From Pseudanabaenales cyanobacterium (GTDB lineage Bacteria > Cyanobacteriota > Cyanobacteriia > Phormidesmidales > Phormidesmidaceae): a stretch of DNA of 8,521 nt. Where the stretch lies: assembly GCA_022360135.1 (NCBI GenBank), contig JAKSDM010000173.1, positions 1 through 8,521 on the forward strand, given 5' to 3'. The stretch's first letter is position 1. Each line of letters starts with the position of its first letter. Below the pieces are notes generated by a model, which saw nothing but the letters and a program-made list of their open reading frames with translations, did no database searches and was not told where the DNA came from. Shown piece by piece: positions 1 through 6,636 of this stretch. A program made the translations under genes and the position numbers.

Positions 1-1
1 G

Positions 2-124
2 GGTGAACTCAAGTCGGCGTTTCTCCCCGTCGCAGACGTACAGGTTCAATCTAAACAGGAGAAACAAGAGGATGAGAAAGAGGTTGACGGCAAAGCCTTT
101 GAACTACTGGCTCGGGAGGTCTAG
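2..124 (+). CDS. C-terminal fragment of an unrecognised protein next to the eCIS genes (5' end outside window)
   Basis: The frame beginning at base 2 is open from the window edge to TAG at 122-124, giving 40 residues. The visible part starts GELKSAFLPVADVQ, runs through a very polar Lys/Glu/Gln stretch (about residues 15-28) and ends in KAFELLAREV. Its strand and position just before two eCIS genes suggest that it belongs to the same locus, but I do not recognise a family. The same frame continues beyond the TAG for 24 more sense codons to TAA at 197-199. That continuation reads as a charged amphipathic tail (HLLQQRLIVEKERYGGYYRD), and a Tyr codon (TAC or TAT) in place of TAG would join it smoothly to the helix before it. 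The gene may therefore be truncated by a nonsense change. The boundaries of the functional protein are uncertain. Confidence 0.5.
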   Translation, partial: GELKSAFLPVADVQVQSKQEKQEDEKEVDGKAFELLAREV

Positions 125-199
125 CATTTGCTGCAGCAGCGCTTAATTGTAGAAAAAGAACGTTACGGCGGTTACTATCGCGATCGCAGCGGGCTATAA
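125..199 (+). pseudogene. Possible severed C-terminal tail of the preceding gene (after in-frame TAG)
   Basis: These 24 sense codons plus TAA follow the TAG at 122-124 in the same reading frame. The encoded segment is rich in Leu, Gln, Arg, Glu and Tyr and reads as a continuation of the helix ending ...ELLAREV. It has no start codon of its own with a Shine-Dalgarno sequence; TTG at 128 is the only early candidate. A HIP1 site lies inside it at 180-187. It could be a cut-off C-terminus, a readthrough extension or simply non-coding sequence; coding appearance is the only support. Confidence 0.35.
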
Positions 200-269
200 G
201 CCTCCCTTAGGCAAAGCACTATGGCGGTTCAACCGGGCAATCACAAGTTACAACAGTACTCAGTTTACC

Positions 270-275
270 AAGGAG
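270..275 (+). promoter_or_regulatory. Ribosome binding site of the CIS tube gene
   Basis: AAGGAG lies 6 nt before the ATG at 282. This strong Shine-Dalgarno match fixes that start over an ATG at 221, which has no comparable site and opens only a 30-codon frame. Confidence 0.75.
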
Positions 276-281
276 TTCAAC

Positions 282-1049
282 ATGGCGAATGGGGTCGGCA
301 AAAAAAAAGCTGATGAAGCAATTAAAACAGGTGTAGATGTTGTCGCCACAACGGGATTGAGTGAGGTAGCCAAGAGGCAAAATGAAGATTTTCAAACTAA
401 GGAGGAAGAAGCCAAAGCTGAGGCCCGAAGAACGTACGATGAACTAAACCCTGCGGATAGCCGGTTAGTTAAAGCCGCCCTGATATCACGGGACGGAGCG
501 CCCACAATTCGGTTTATGTTTAATCCGACAGATCTGCAATTTAGCCGGTCAGTAACTATCGTAGATATAAAAGGGGCAAGGACGTTTCAAGGCTTACCCA
601 AAGTCAACTTTGGTTTTGTTGAACCTTACAAACTAAAGCTATCGGGGCTGGTGTTTGATACCTACGAAACCGGTGAGGATGTCTACGAAGAAAAGATTGC
701 AGCCATAAGAGCTTCCGTTGACTTCAAGCATTTTGTCGATGTCCATTCCGGGGTTTTGGGGGACACCGGTAATGCCCTTGCTGATGCAGCTGGCAACATA
801 GCCAATGAAGAAGTCGGTGGTGGTAAGAATATTACGGGCGCGGGTGATAGAGGTCAACCCTTAGACCTCAAACGTCCCCCGGTGTATTACCTCATTTGGG
901 GCAACCACGACTACATAACTTGCATGGTTGAAAGTCTGAGCTTCAAGCTCACTATGTTTTTGCCCGATGGCACACCCGTACGCGCCCTGGTCGACCTATC
1001 TCTGAAAGAGGTCGATCTGAGCGTTGCCAACCCTGGGTTTGCCCAGTAG
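282..1049 (+). CDS. Contractile injection system tube/hub-adaptor protein (Afp7-like, CIS_tube family)
   Basis: This 255-residue protein is a predicted structural part of an eCIS, where Afp7-type proteins join the inner tube to the spike hub. Residues 61-245 carry the family pattern: RLVKAALISRDG followed by FMFNPTDL (78-85), LSGLVFDTYETGEDV (120-134), RPPVYYLIWG (198-207) and MFLPDGTPVRALVDLSLKEV (225-244). Residues 1-60 form a Lys/Glu/Ala-rich, probably helical extension. Many relatives end in a LysM domain, but here the protein stops about 10 residues after the tube domain, so no LysM is present. A ribosome binding site 6 nt upstream supports the ATG at 282. A run of nine A (300-308) encodes Lys7-Lys9. 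The VgrG-like gene follows after 44 nt, so the pair is probably cotranscribed and matches the Afp7-Afp8 order. The family is clear; the exact position in the particle is inferred. Confidence 0.85.
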   Translation: MANGVGKKKADEAIKTGVDVVATTGLSEVAKRQNEDFQTKEEEAKAEARRTYDELNPADSRLVKAALISRDGAPTIRFMFNPTDLQFSRSVTIVDIKGARTFQGLPKVNFGFVEPYKLKLSGLVFDTYETGEDVYEEKIAAIRASVDFKHFVDVHSGVLGDTGNALADAAGNIANEEVGGGKNITGAGDRGQPLDLKRPPVYYLIWGNHDYITCMVESLSFKLTMFLPDGTPVRALVDLSLKEVDLSVANPGFAQ

Positions 1050-1093
1050 TTTATTTAATCAAACCGCTTAGTGTTTCTCCTCAGTTGAACCCT

Positions 1094-3010
1094 ATGGATC
1101 GTCAAACTCTTTATGTTTCTACCCCAATCATTAATATTGATGATGCAGATCCCAAGTTATTGGACTCCTTGCGGCGGGATGTGATGCAAATTTGCATCGA
1201 AGAAAGTCTAGATTTGCCCAGCATGTTTACGCTGGTGATCAACAACCCTTACGTAGCCCTCAATCTGGAGGATCAGGAGAAGCCTCAACCTTGGTATTAC
1301 GATCCTGTGATTAAAATGGGAACCGTCGTCAGGCTAGGGTTTACCGCCAGCACCACCGAAGAAGAATCCAACGCCCCGTCTGATGACAGCATCATCGTGG
1401 GAGAAATTACGGCGATTGAAACTAACTTCACCAAAGCAACCCAGGCTCCAATTTTGATTCGAGGATATGACGTTTCCCACCGTCTGCACCGAGGGCGGCA
1501 TAACCGATCGTTTCAAAACAAGACTGATAGTGACCTGGTTAAGGAACTGTCAGCCGAGGTCGGTATTGAGGCGACAGATGATACGGTTAAGCCCAGCGAC
1601 CTCGTCCACGATTATCTCTTCCAAGAAAACCAGACCAATATGGAGTTTTTGCGGGAACGGGCTGCTCGCATTGGCTTTGAGCTATTTGTGCAAGACGAGA
1701 AGATGCATTTTCGCCCGCCCACAGAAGGCGAGGTGTTAGAACTATTATGGCTTACAGATATCGAGAGCTTTCGGGTGCGGGTCGCCAGCGCTGAGCAGGT
1801 CGAGGCAGTAGAAGTTCGGGGCTGGGATTACCGTCGTCAGGCTAAGCAGGAGATTGTTGAGAGTGAGCCCCAGGCTGGGTCTGCTCAAGGTCAGGGAGGC
1901 CTTGATGTGATTACAGAGACGAAGTTTGAACCCACCACTCAGTTTGGGGACAGCTCCCCCCCACCCAAACTGCTAGTCGTTGATAAACCAGTTTTTAGCA
2001 ACGAAGAAGCAAAGCGCCTGGCCGAAGCCCTATGGAGCGAAATAGGCGGCGAATTTGTGCAGGCCGACGCCCGCGCCTTTGGCAACCCTGAGATTCGGGT
2101 GGGAAAAGTAGTGGATTTGAAAGGCATGGGGCGTTACTCCGGGCGTTATTACATTACGGAAACGCGACACCTTTACCACGAAGGAATTTACACCACAGAA
2201 TTTTGTATCCGAGGGTTACGCGGCGGCGCCCTGCTCAATCTGTTAACCTCACGCCATACCCTTAAACCCAGCCAAACCCTGATGATCGGCATCGTCACTC
2301 ATAACCACGATCCAGAGGGGCTGGGGCGGGTGCGGGTGCGCTTTCCGACGCTGACGCCAGAGCGTGACGGCAGCGCCCATTCTAGCTATTGGGCGAGAAT
2401 CGTCTCGGTGGGGGCGGGCGATCAGCGGGGGTTTGACTGGATCCCTGAAATTAATGACGAAGTTCTTGTCGGGTTTGAGCACGGCGACATTCGCCGTCCC
2501 TACATTCTGGGCGGGCTCTGGAATGGCAAAAATAAACGGGTAGAAACCGTTGAAGACACCGTGCCTAAGGAGGGGGCCAATCGCGGTAAGGTGCGCCTGC
2601 GGACCCTGACTACCCGCACCGGCCATACATTACAGTTTGTGGAAGAAGATCAGGGAGACACTAAGGCCGGCGTCACGCTCACAACCAGCAAAGGGCATCA
2701 GCTTCAGCTCAATGACAGCGATCGCGACATTACCCTCACCACCGCCAGGGGTCAGCAGGTGCGCCTCAGTGACGCCGATGGCGCTATCACGATTGACGCC
2801 AAAGGCCCTATCGTCCTTGACCCTGGTTTTGGGCAGCCAGTTGTGATATCTGGCTCGCTCATAGTATCTGGTACGATTCTGGCCACTCATGTAGACTCAA
2901 CCCCCTTAGCTGCTGTAAAGGCAGCGGCGGTAATCGCTTCCCTGTCCAAGCCCGGTCAAACAGCCCCACCTGCACCTTTCTCAGCATCTGTTAACGGGCG
3001 GCAGCCCTGA
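1094..3010 (+). CDS. VgrG-like eCIS hub/spike protein (gp27-gp5 fusion, Afp8-like)
   Basis: This protein, about 638 residues from ATG 1094, should form the central hub and spike of a contractile injection baseplate. The first 380 or so residues match the gp27-like phage late control D/VgrG region, including the segment LVHDYLFQENQTNMEFLRERA near 170-190. Residues 398-480 are a gp5-type OB fold (IGIVTHNHDPEGLGRVRVRFP through DEVLVGFEHGDIRRPYILGGLWNG). After this comes a beta-strand spike with two 19-residue units, VTLTTSKGHQLQLNDSDRD and ITLTTARGQQVRLSDADGA, and a partial third (ITIDAKG). The last 40 residues are Ala/Pro-rich. No enzymatic domain is fused to the tip. Start choice: TTG at 1085 is in frame and would add three residues. 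Neither start has a clear Shine-Dalgarno sequence, and I prefer ATG. A Ser/Gln/Pro-rich insert (about 255-295) is probably a surface loop. The family assignment is firm. Confidence 0.9.
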   Translation: MDRQTLYVSTPIINIDDADPKLLDSLRRDVMQICIEESLDLPSMFTLVINNPYVALNLEDQEKPQPWYYDPVIKMGTVVRLGFTASTTEEESNAPSDDSIIVGEITAIETNFTKATQAPILIRGYDVSHRLHRGRHNRSFQNKTDSDLVKELSAEVGIEATDDTVKPSDLVHDYLFQENQTNMEFLRERAARIGFELFVQDEKMHFRPPTEGEVLELLWLTDIESFRVRVASAEQVEAVEVRGWDYRRQAKQEIVESEPQAGSAQGQGGLDVITETKFEPTTQFGDSSPPPKLLVVDKPVFSNEEAKRLAEALWSEIGGEFVQADARAFGNPEIRVGKVVDLKGMGRYSGRYYITETRHLYHEGIYTTEFCIRGLRGGALLNLLTSRHTLKPSQTLMIGIVTHNHDPEGLGRVRVRFPTLTPERDGSAHSSYWARIVSVGAGDQRGFDWIPEINDEVLVGFEHGDIRRPYILGGLWNGKNKRVETVEDTVPKEGANRGKVRLRTLTTRTGHTLQFVEEDQGDTKAGVTLTTSKGHQLQLNDSDRDITLTTARGQQVRLSDADGAITIDAKGPIVLDPGFGQPVVISGSLIVSGTILATHVDSTPLAAVKAAAVIASLSKPGQTAPPAPFSASVNGRQP

Positions 3011-3148
3011 ACCGGTCAGACCCCAGCGCTGAAATCTGCAGGAACGCCTGACCTCCTACAGCATAAGGTTTTGACGCCATTTGGGCCGCCCCGATTCCCG
3101 ATGTCTGGCGATCGGTCGGTGAGACACTTGGGGCGCTCAGACGGCATC

Positions 3149-3167
3149 TATAGCAACTCTCACTTGA
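3149..3167 (+). repeat. Left terminal inverted repeat of the MITE-like element
   Basis: This 19-nt end pairs with 3258-3276 with three mismatches. It also overlaps a small hairpin of its own: CAACTC (3154-3159) and GAGTTG (3166-3171) around a 6-nt loop. Confidence 0.65.
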
Positions 3168-3257
3168 GTTGAACACATCTCGTGAAGGCGGGGTGTGGGG
3201 TGTAGTCAATGCAACCGCCTACTGCCTCAAACTGCAAACTAGAAGCGCATCAGCTTA

Positions 3258-3276
3258 TCATGTGTGATTTGCTATA
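3258..3276 (-). repeat. Right terminal inverted repeat of the MITE-like element
   Basis: The reverse complement begins TATAGCAA like the left end and matches it at 16 of 19 positions. Confidence 0.65.
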
Positions 3277-3614
3277 CGTATTTTGTTTTGATTTCTTGAT
3301 ATTACAGCGGCAAAGTATGAAGAAAGTAAGAAGAATGCGGCTGGTCCTACGGTAAAAAACGTATCAGTAACTTAATTTTTTTCTTAGAGTTTGTTTGAAA
3401 ACTATCGCCATCGGCTGGTAGGGGCGTAAAGCCCGTTGGACGCGCCAGAAAAGCCAAGTCATGCCCGTTGGGCTATCGCATTCGACAGATAGATTCCAGG
3501 CATCCGGGAATGTATCATCGACTGCTTTGCCCTTGTGCAGATAGGCGTCATTTTGGACGGTTCAACCAAACTCTAAAGATAAGTTTCTGAGCATAAAAGT
3601 TTCTTCTAAGCATC

Positions 3615-3621
3615 AGAGGAG
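3615..3621 (+). promoter_or_regulatory. Ribosome binding site of the phytase-like gene
   Basis: AGAGGAG lies 6 nt before the ATG at 3628. It supports this start, which also places the signal peptide exactly at the N-terminus. Confidence 0.7.
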
Positions 3622-3627
3622 TACGGA

Positions 3628-6018
3628 ATGAAGGGAGTTCTTATCGGTTCATCGCTAATTGTGTCTACTATGCTTGGGGCGTCACTGTATCGGGTGATGG
3701 CGCAAGAATGCCCCGGCATGACCTCGTATATGCTGAATGAAAGCGGGCAGTGCGTGGATCTGGAAAGGTTGGAGCAATCGAATTTTGGCGATCGCGAAAA
3801 TGACGGGTCCAAAGGAAGTAACGGCGCTTTCCAGCGGGTGGCGTCCTTTCCGGTTTTCTTAAACTTAGAAGTGGACGCCGAGACCGAAACCGATGTTGAC
3901 GTTGAGACCGTAGCAGAAATCGTCGCCGTCAGCAGCGATGGCGAAACTCTCGTTTATACCGATTCGGAAACAGAGAATCTGGGGTTTGTGGATATCCGAG
4001 ATCCGGCTAATCCTCGGGCTATGGGCCTGGTTGGCCTGGGGGGCGAGCCCACATCAGTGGCGGTCAAAGGGCAATTTGCGCTGGCGGCGGTCAATACCTC
4101 GCCGAGCTTTACTGAGCCTAGCGGCAAGTTGGTGGTTGTTAACATTCAGACTAAAACTATCGTCGCCGAATTTGCCTTGGGGGGGCAGCCGGACTCGATT
4201 GCGATTAGCCCAGATCAACGTTTCGCCGCCATCGCCATCGAAAACAAACGGGATGAGGATCTCGGCGATGGCGCTCCCCCTCAGGCCCCAGGCGGATTTC
4301 TGATCAGTCTGAACCTGAGTGGGTCTCCCAGCAATTGGACGCCCCAGTCCATCAATCTGACTGGAATCGCCGATAAATTCCCCAACGATCCAGAACCTGA
4401 ATATGTTGATATCAATCAGGACAACGTGGCCGTAGTCACCTTGCAGGAGAATAACCATATCGTGCTGGTGGATTTACCGACGGGTCGGATCTTGAATGAC
4501 TGGAGCGCCGACAAGGTTGATCTGGACCAAATTGACACGATTGAGAATGACTTCATTGAACTTAATGAGAGTCTATCTGATATTCTCAGGGAGCCAGACG
4601 GGGTAACTTGGATCAATTCCAATGCGTTGGCTACCGCCGATGAGGGAGACCTGGATGGCGGCAGTCGCGGCTTTACAATTTTCAATCAAAATGGGCAGGT
4701 GTTGTTTACCCCAGGCAACCAGGTTGAACACGAGGTAGTCCGCGTGGGACATTATCCCGAAGATCGTTCTGAAAACAAAGGCAATGAACCTGAAAATGTC
4801 GATTTTGGCCGTTACGGCAAGGATGACTTCTTGTTTGTCGGGTCTGAACGGTCTAACGTTATTCTGGTTTACAATCTCACGTCTGACCGTCAACCGGAGC
4901 TGAGCCAGGTACTGCCAGCGGGCGTAGGCCCAGAAGGGCTGCTCGCCATTCCTGAGCGAGATTTATTGGTGGCGGCGAGCGAAATAGACAACCGTGAGGA
5001 CAAAATTCGCTCTGTGATTAATATCTACCAACGGACTGATGAGTCCCCCAGCTACCCGACAATCGTCTCAAACAACCGCCCTGACGGGTTACCCATTCCC
5101 TGGGGGGCGCTGTCTGATTTAGCCAGTGATCCTGGCCATCCCAATACGCTCTACACCGTTTATGACAGCTTCTATCAGAAGAGTCGGATCTTCACCCTAG
5201 ATACCCGCCAGCAACCCGCCGCGATCATCAATGAAATTATTCTCCAAGACACCCAAGGTCAATTGGCGGCGGTAGACGCTAGCTTGGTTAATGCCGATAA
5301 GACCGTCAATCTAGACCCAGAAGGGCTTACGGTTAGGCAAGCGGGGGGCTTTTGGCTGGCTTCTGAAGGGGCCGGTACAGTTGGTGACCCGGATCGTCCG
5401 GTTGAAACCTTGAATTTACTCCTGCAAGTCAATCCCCAGGGCGTGATTGAAGCCGTGGTCACCTTGCCCGATAATGTCAACGCTCAACAGGTGCGGTTTG
5501 GCTTCGAAGGGGTCGCCAGTGTTGGTTCGGGGCCGGATGAAGCGGTCTATGTGGCTTTTCAGCGTGAATGGGCGGATGATCCGGACAATTTAGTGCGGAT
5601 TGGTCGTTACCAGACCAGCACCGGCAACTGGTCCTTCTTCTACTATCCGATCGAGACCCCAACCTCACCCAATGGGGGCTGGGTAGGATTGTCAGCCCTA
5701 ACCCATCTGGGCGGGGATGAATTCGCCGTCATTGAGCGCGATAATCAGGGAGGTCCCGACGCCAGGATCAAGCGCATCTATCAGTTCTCCATCGCCGGGC
5801 TGACCCCGACCCAAAAACCGTCTAGCTTTCCGGTCGTCAGCAAACAGCTGGTGCGCGACCTGATCCCTGACTTGCAAGCGACTGGAGGGTTGGTCCTGGA
5901 GAGAATTGAAAGCCTGACGGTGTTGCCGGATGGCGCCGCCTGGATTGTCAACGACAACGATGGCGTGGATGATAACAATGGTGAGACCCAACTCTTGAGA
6001 TTGCCTAACCTGTTTTAA
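3628..6018 (+). CDS. Secreted protein: beta-propeller plus esterase-like phytase domain
   Basis: This 796-residue protein starts with a signal peptide: a Lys at position 2, a hydrophobic core at about 4-20, and probable cleavage after VMA (residue 25). The mature protein should be periplasmic or extracellular. Cys28 and Cys42, in the segment ECPGMTSYMLNESGQCVDL, may form a disulfide. Residues 65-470 show YVTN/lactonase-like propeller blades, for example KLVVVNIQTKTIVAEF followed by GGQPDSIAISPDQRFAAIAI (167-204). Residues 485-796 fit the 'esterase-like activity of phytase' domain: LSDLASDPGHPNTLYTVYD (495-513), NLDPEGLTVR (561-570), FGFEGVAS (624-631) and LGGDEFAVIERDNQGG (694-709). Acidic stretches at 81-96 and 775-787 could bind calcium. 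The substrate is unknown; phosphate ester release is a family-based guess. It is monocistronic as far as can be seen: its own ribosome binding site, a 617-bp gap before it and a convergent neighbour after it. The signal peptide argues against its being eCIS cargo. Confidence 0.8.
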   Translation: MKGVLIGSSLIVSTMLGASLYRVMAQECPGMTSYMLNESGQCVDLERLEQSNFGDRENDGSKGSNGAFQRVASFPVFLNLEVDAETETDVDVETVAEIVAVSSDGETLVYTDSETENLGFVDIRDPANPRAMGLVGLGGEPTSVAVKGQFALAAVNTSPSFTEPSGKLVVVNIQTKTIVAEFALGGQPDSIAISPDQRFAAIAIENKRDEDLGDGAPPQAPGGFLISLNLSGSPSNWTPQSINLTGIADKFPNDPEPEYVDINQDNVAVVTLQENNHIVLVDLPTGRILNDWSADKVDLDQIDTIENDFIELNESLSDILREPDGVTWINSNALATADEGDLDGGSRGFTIFNQNGQVLFTPGNQVEHEVVRVGHYPEDRSENKGNEPENVDFGRYGKDDFLFVGSERSNVILVYNLTSDRQPELSQVLPAGVGPEGLLAIPERDLLVAASEIDNREDKIRSVINIYQRTDESPSYPTIVSNNRPDGLPIPWGALSDLASDPGHPNTLYTVYDSFYQKSRIFTLDTRQQPAAIINEIILQDTQGQLAAVDASLVNADKTVNLDPEGLTVRQAGGFWLASEGAGTVGDPDRPVETLNLLLQVNPQGVIEAVVTLPDNVNAQQVRFGFEGVASVGSGPDEAVYVAFQREWADDPDNLVRIGRYQTSTGNWSFFYYPIETPTSPNGGWVGLSALTHLGGDEFAVIERDNQGGPDARIKRIYQFSIAGLTPTQKPSSFPVVSKQLVRDLIPDLQATGGLVLERIESLTVLPDGAAWIVNDNDGVDDNNGETQLLRLPNLF

Positions 6019-6066
6019 TCCTCTGAGTTCAATAGAAACCCGGGTCAATCCGGTTCGGTTAAGGAT

Positions 6067-6089
6067 CCCCCTGAGTCCCCCTTAAAAAG
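6067..6089 (-). repeat. Degenerate copy of the dispersed G-tract repeat, inverted
   Basis: On the minus strand, 6081-6067 reads GGGGGACTCAGGGGG, which matches the GGGGGATTTAGGGGG core of the copies at 6237-6251 and 6305-6319 at 13 of 15 positions. An adjoining TTAAAAAG extends to 6089, and a related TTAGCCCCCCTTTT lies at 6111-6124. Confidence 0.55.
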
Positions 6090-6182
6090 AGTGAAACAAG
6101 ATACCGAACTTTAGCCCCCCTTTTGAAGATACTGCTGGTGAATTTAACAATTGGACATATCGTCAATTCTGAGGGCTTTTTG

Positions 6183-6254
6183 AGGCCCCCCGGCCCCCAA
6201 TTTTGGGGGAGCATGAACTCAAAGTCCCCCAAAATTGGGGGATTTAGGGGGCCT
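6183..6254. repeat. Large nested inverted repeat, possible bidirectional terminator
   Basis: AGGCCCCC (6183-6190) pairs with GGGGGCCT (6247-6254). CCCCCAATTTTGGGGG (6194-6209) pairs perfectly with CCCCCAAAATTGGGGG (6226-6241). The loop is 16 nt. Each 16-mer can also fold on itself as a 6-bp stem, so either one long hairpin or two short ones can form. Lying between two convergent genes, it could stop transcription from both sides, but there is no T run directly after the stem on either strand. Sequence similarity to dispersed cyanobacterial repeats means it may equally be a repeat insertion without that role. Confidence 0.65.
6233..6252 (+). repeat. 20-bp direct repeat, copy 1
   Basis: AATTGGGGGATTTAGGGGGC occurs here and again, without mismatch, at 6301-6320, 68 bp apart in the same orientation. 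This copy forms part of the right arm of the inverted repeat. Confidence 0.75.
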
Positions 6255-6300
6255 TCAGCCGTTCTCACAATGTTACGAAATAATTCGCCAGCAGCATCAG

Positions 6301-6320
6301 AATTGGGGGATTTAGGGGGC
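6301..6320 (+). repeat. 20-bp direct repeat, copy 2
   Basis: This is an exact copy of 6233-6252. It lacks the partner C-tract found beside copy 1, so it looks like a solitary half of the same repeat. Confidence 0.75.
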
Positions 6321-6636
6321 TGAAATGACTCCGGCTCCGACTTGTGTGTACACGGTAGGTCAAAAGACGGACTGTCAGGATATGACCTCCATTTGATGTC
6401 TAGATTAATTCGGACTTACCTTTCCTAGAGAGGAATGTAGAGATCTTCAGAAGCAGATGAAGAGAATTTGTCAGGCTTCCATAACCATCACCTGAATTTT
6501 TTTTAGGGCAAGAGTTACAGCCTTTTTACATTCAAGTCAATGTCATATCCGACTGTCAAACATGACAGCTTCTGAAGAATCTATAGCAAAGACAGCTCAG
6601 CGTTCTCTTCGCCCTATCGGTTCAAATACTGATTGA

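Larger units (their letters stand above)
3149..3276. mobile_element. MITE-like element, 128 bp, IS630/Tc1-mariner type ends
   Basis: The left end TATAGCAACTCTCACTTGA (3149-3167) and the reverse complement of the right end, TATAGCAAATCACACATGA (3258-3276), agree at 16 of 19 positions. The outermost bases at both ends are TA, as expected when an IS630/Tc1-mariner element duplicates a TA target. The interior is non-coding and contains a G-rich stretch (GGGGTGTGGGGTGTAG, 3191-3206). Short non-autonomous elements of this class, such as Nezha, are known in cyanobacteria. No transposase is encoded, so movement would need one supplied in trans. Copy number is unknown from this window. Confidence 0.65.
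3011..3627. other. Intergenic region between the eCIS locus and the phytase-like gene
   Basis: I see no convincing gene here; short open frames lack ribosome binding sites and recognisable products. The main content is the MITE-like element at 3149-3276. A GC-rich patch at 3420-3500 carries a 9-bp direct repeat GCCCGTTGG (3431-3439 and 3463-3471) and resembles a degraded dispersed repeat. No hairpin followed by a T run was found after the VgrG-like gene. The promoter for the gene at 3628 should lie in the AT-rich last 100 bases, but no box pair is convincing. Confidence 0.6.
6019..6636. other. Repeat-rich intergenic region between convergent genes
   Basis: Both flanking genes end here, so no promoter for either is expected. 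The first 300 bases hold the G/C-tract repeats listed separately. The rest is AT-richer and without a convincing gene. Minor structures are a 6-bp hairpin CTGTCA-AACA-TGACAG (6553-6568) without a T run, a GTGTACAC palindrome (6346-6353), a run of eight T near 6500, and a lone TATAGCAA (6582-6589) identical to the tip of the MITE ends at 3149 and 3276. Confidence 0.6.

Noticed and set aside
221..313. Short open frame from ATG 221 overlapping the start of the tube gene
   Set aside because: It has 30 codons, no ribosome binding site and no recognisable product; the AAGGAG at 270-275 serves the ATG at 282.
1085..1093. TTG at 1085 as start of the VgrG-like gene
   Set aside because: It adds three residues only and has no better ribosome binding site than ATG 1094; kept as an alternative in the gene entry.
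2249..2626. 125-codon open frame on the minus strand
   Set aside because: It lies entirely inside the conserved OB-fold region of the VgrG-like gene and is its antisense shadow.
3553..3580. Possible promoter TTGGAC with an AAAGAT box 16 nt further, upstream of the phytase-like gene
   Set aside because: The boxes match the consensus poorly and such matches are common in AT-rich sequence.
6067..6320. The G-tract repeats as a CRISPR array
   Set aside because: Spacing and orientation differ, there are only three copies, and no cas gene is in view; they match dispersed palindromic repeats.
6123..6323. 66-codon open frame on the plus strand
   Set aside because: It runs through the G/C-tract repeats and encodes repeat-derived Pro/Gly-rich peptide; the repeats explain it.
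6357..6388. Inverted pair AGGTCA and TGACCT separated by 20 nt
   Set aside because: The half-sites are short and far apart, do not match NtcA or SyCRP1 sites, and lie between convergent gene ends where no promoter is expected.
6553..6568. 6-bp hairpin CTGTCA-AACA-TGACAG as terminator of the GMC gene
   Set aside because: The stem is short, A/T-containing and has no T run after it on either strand.
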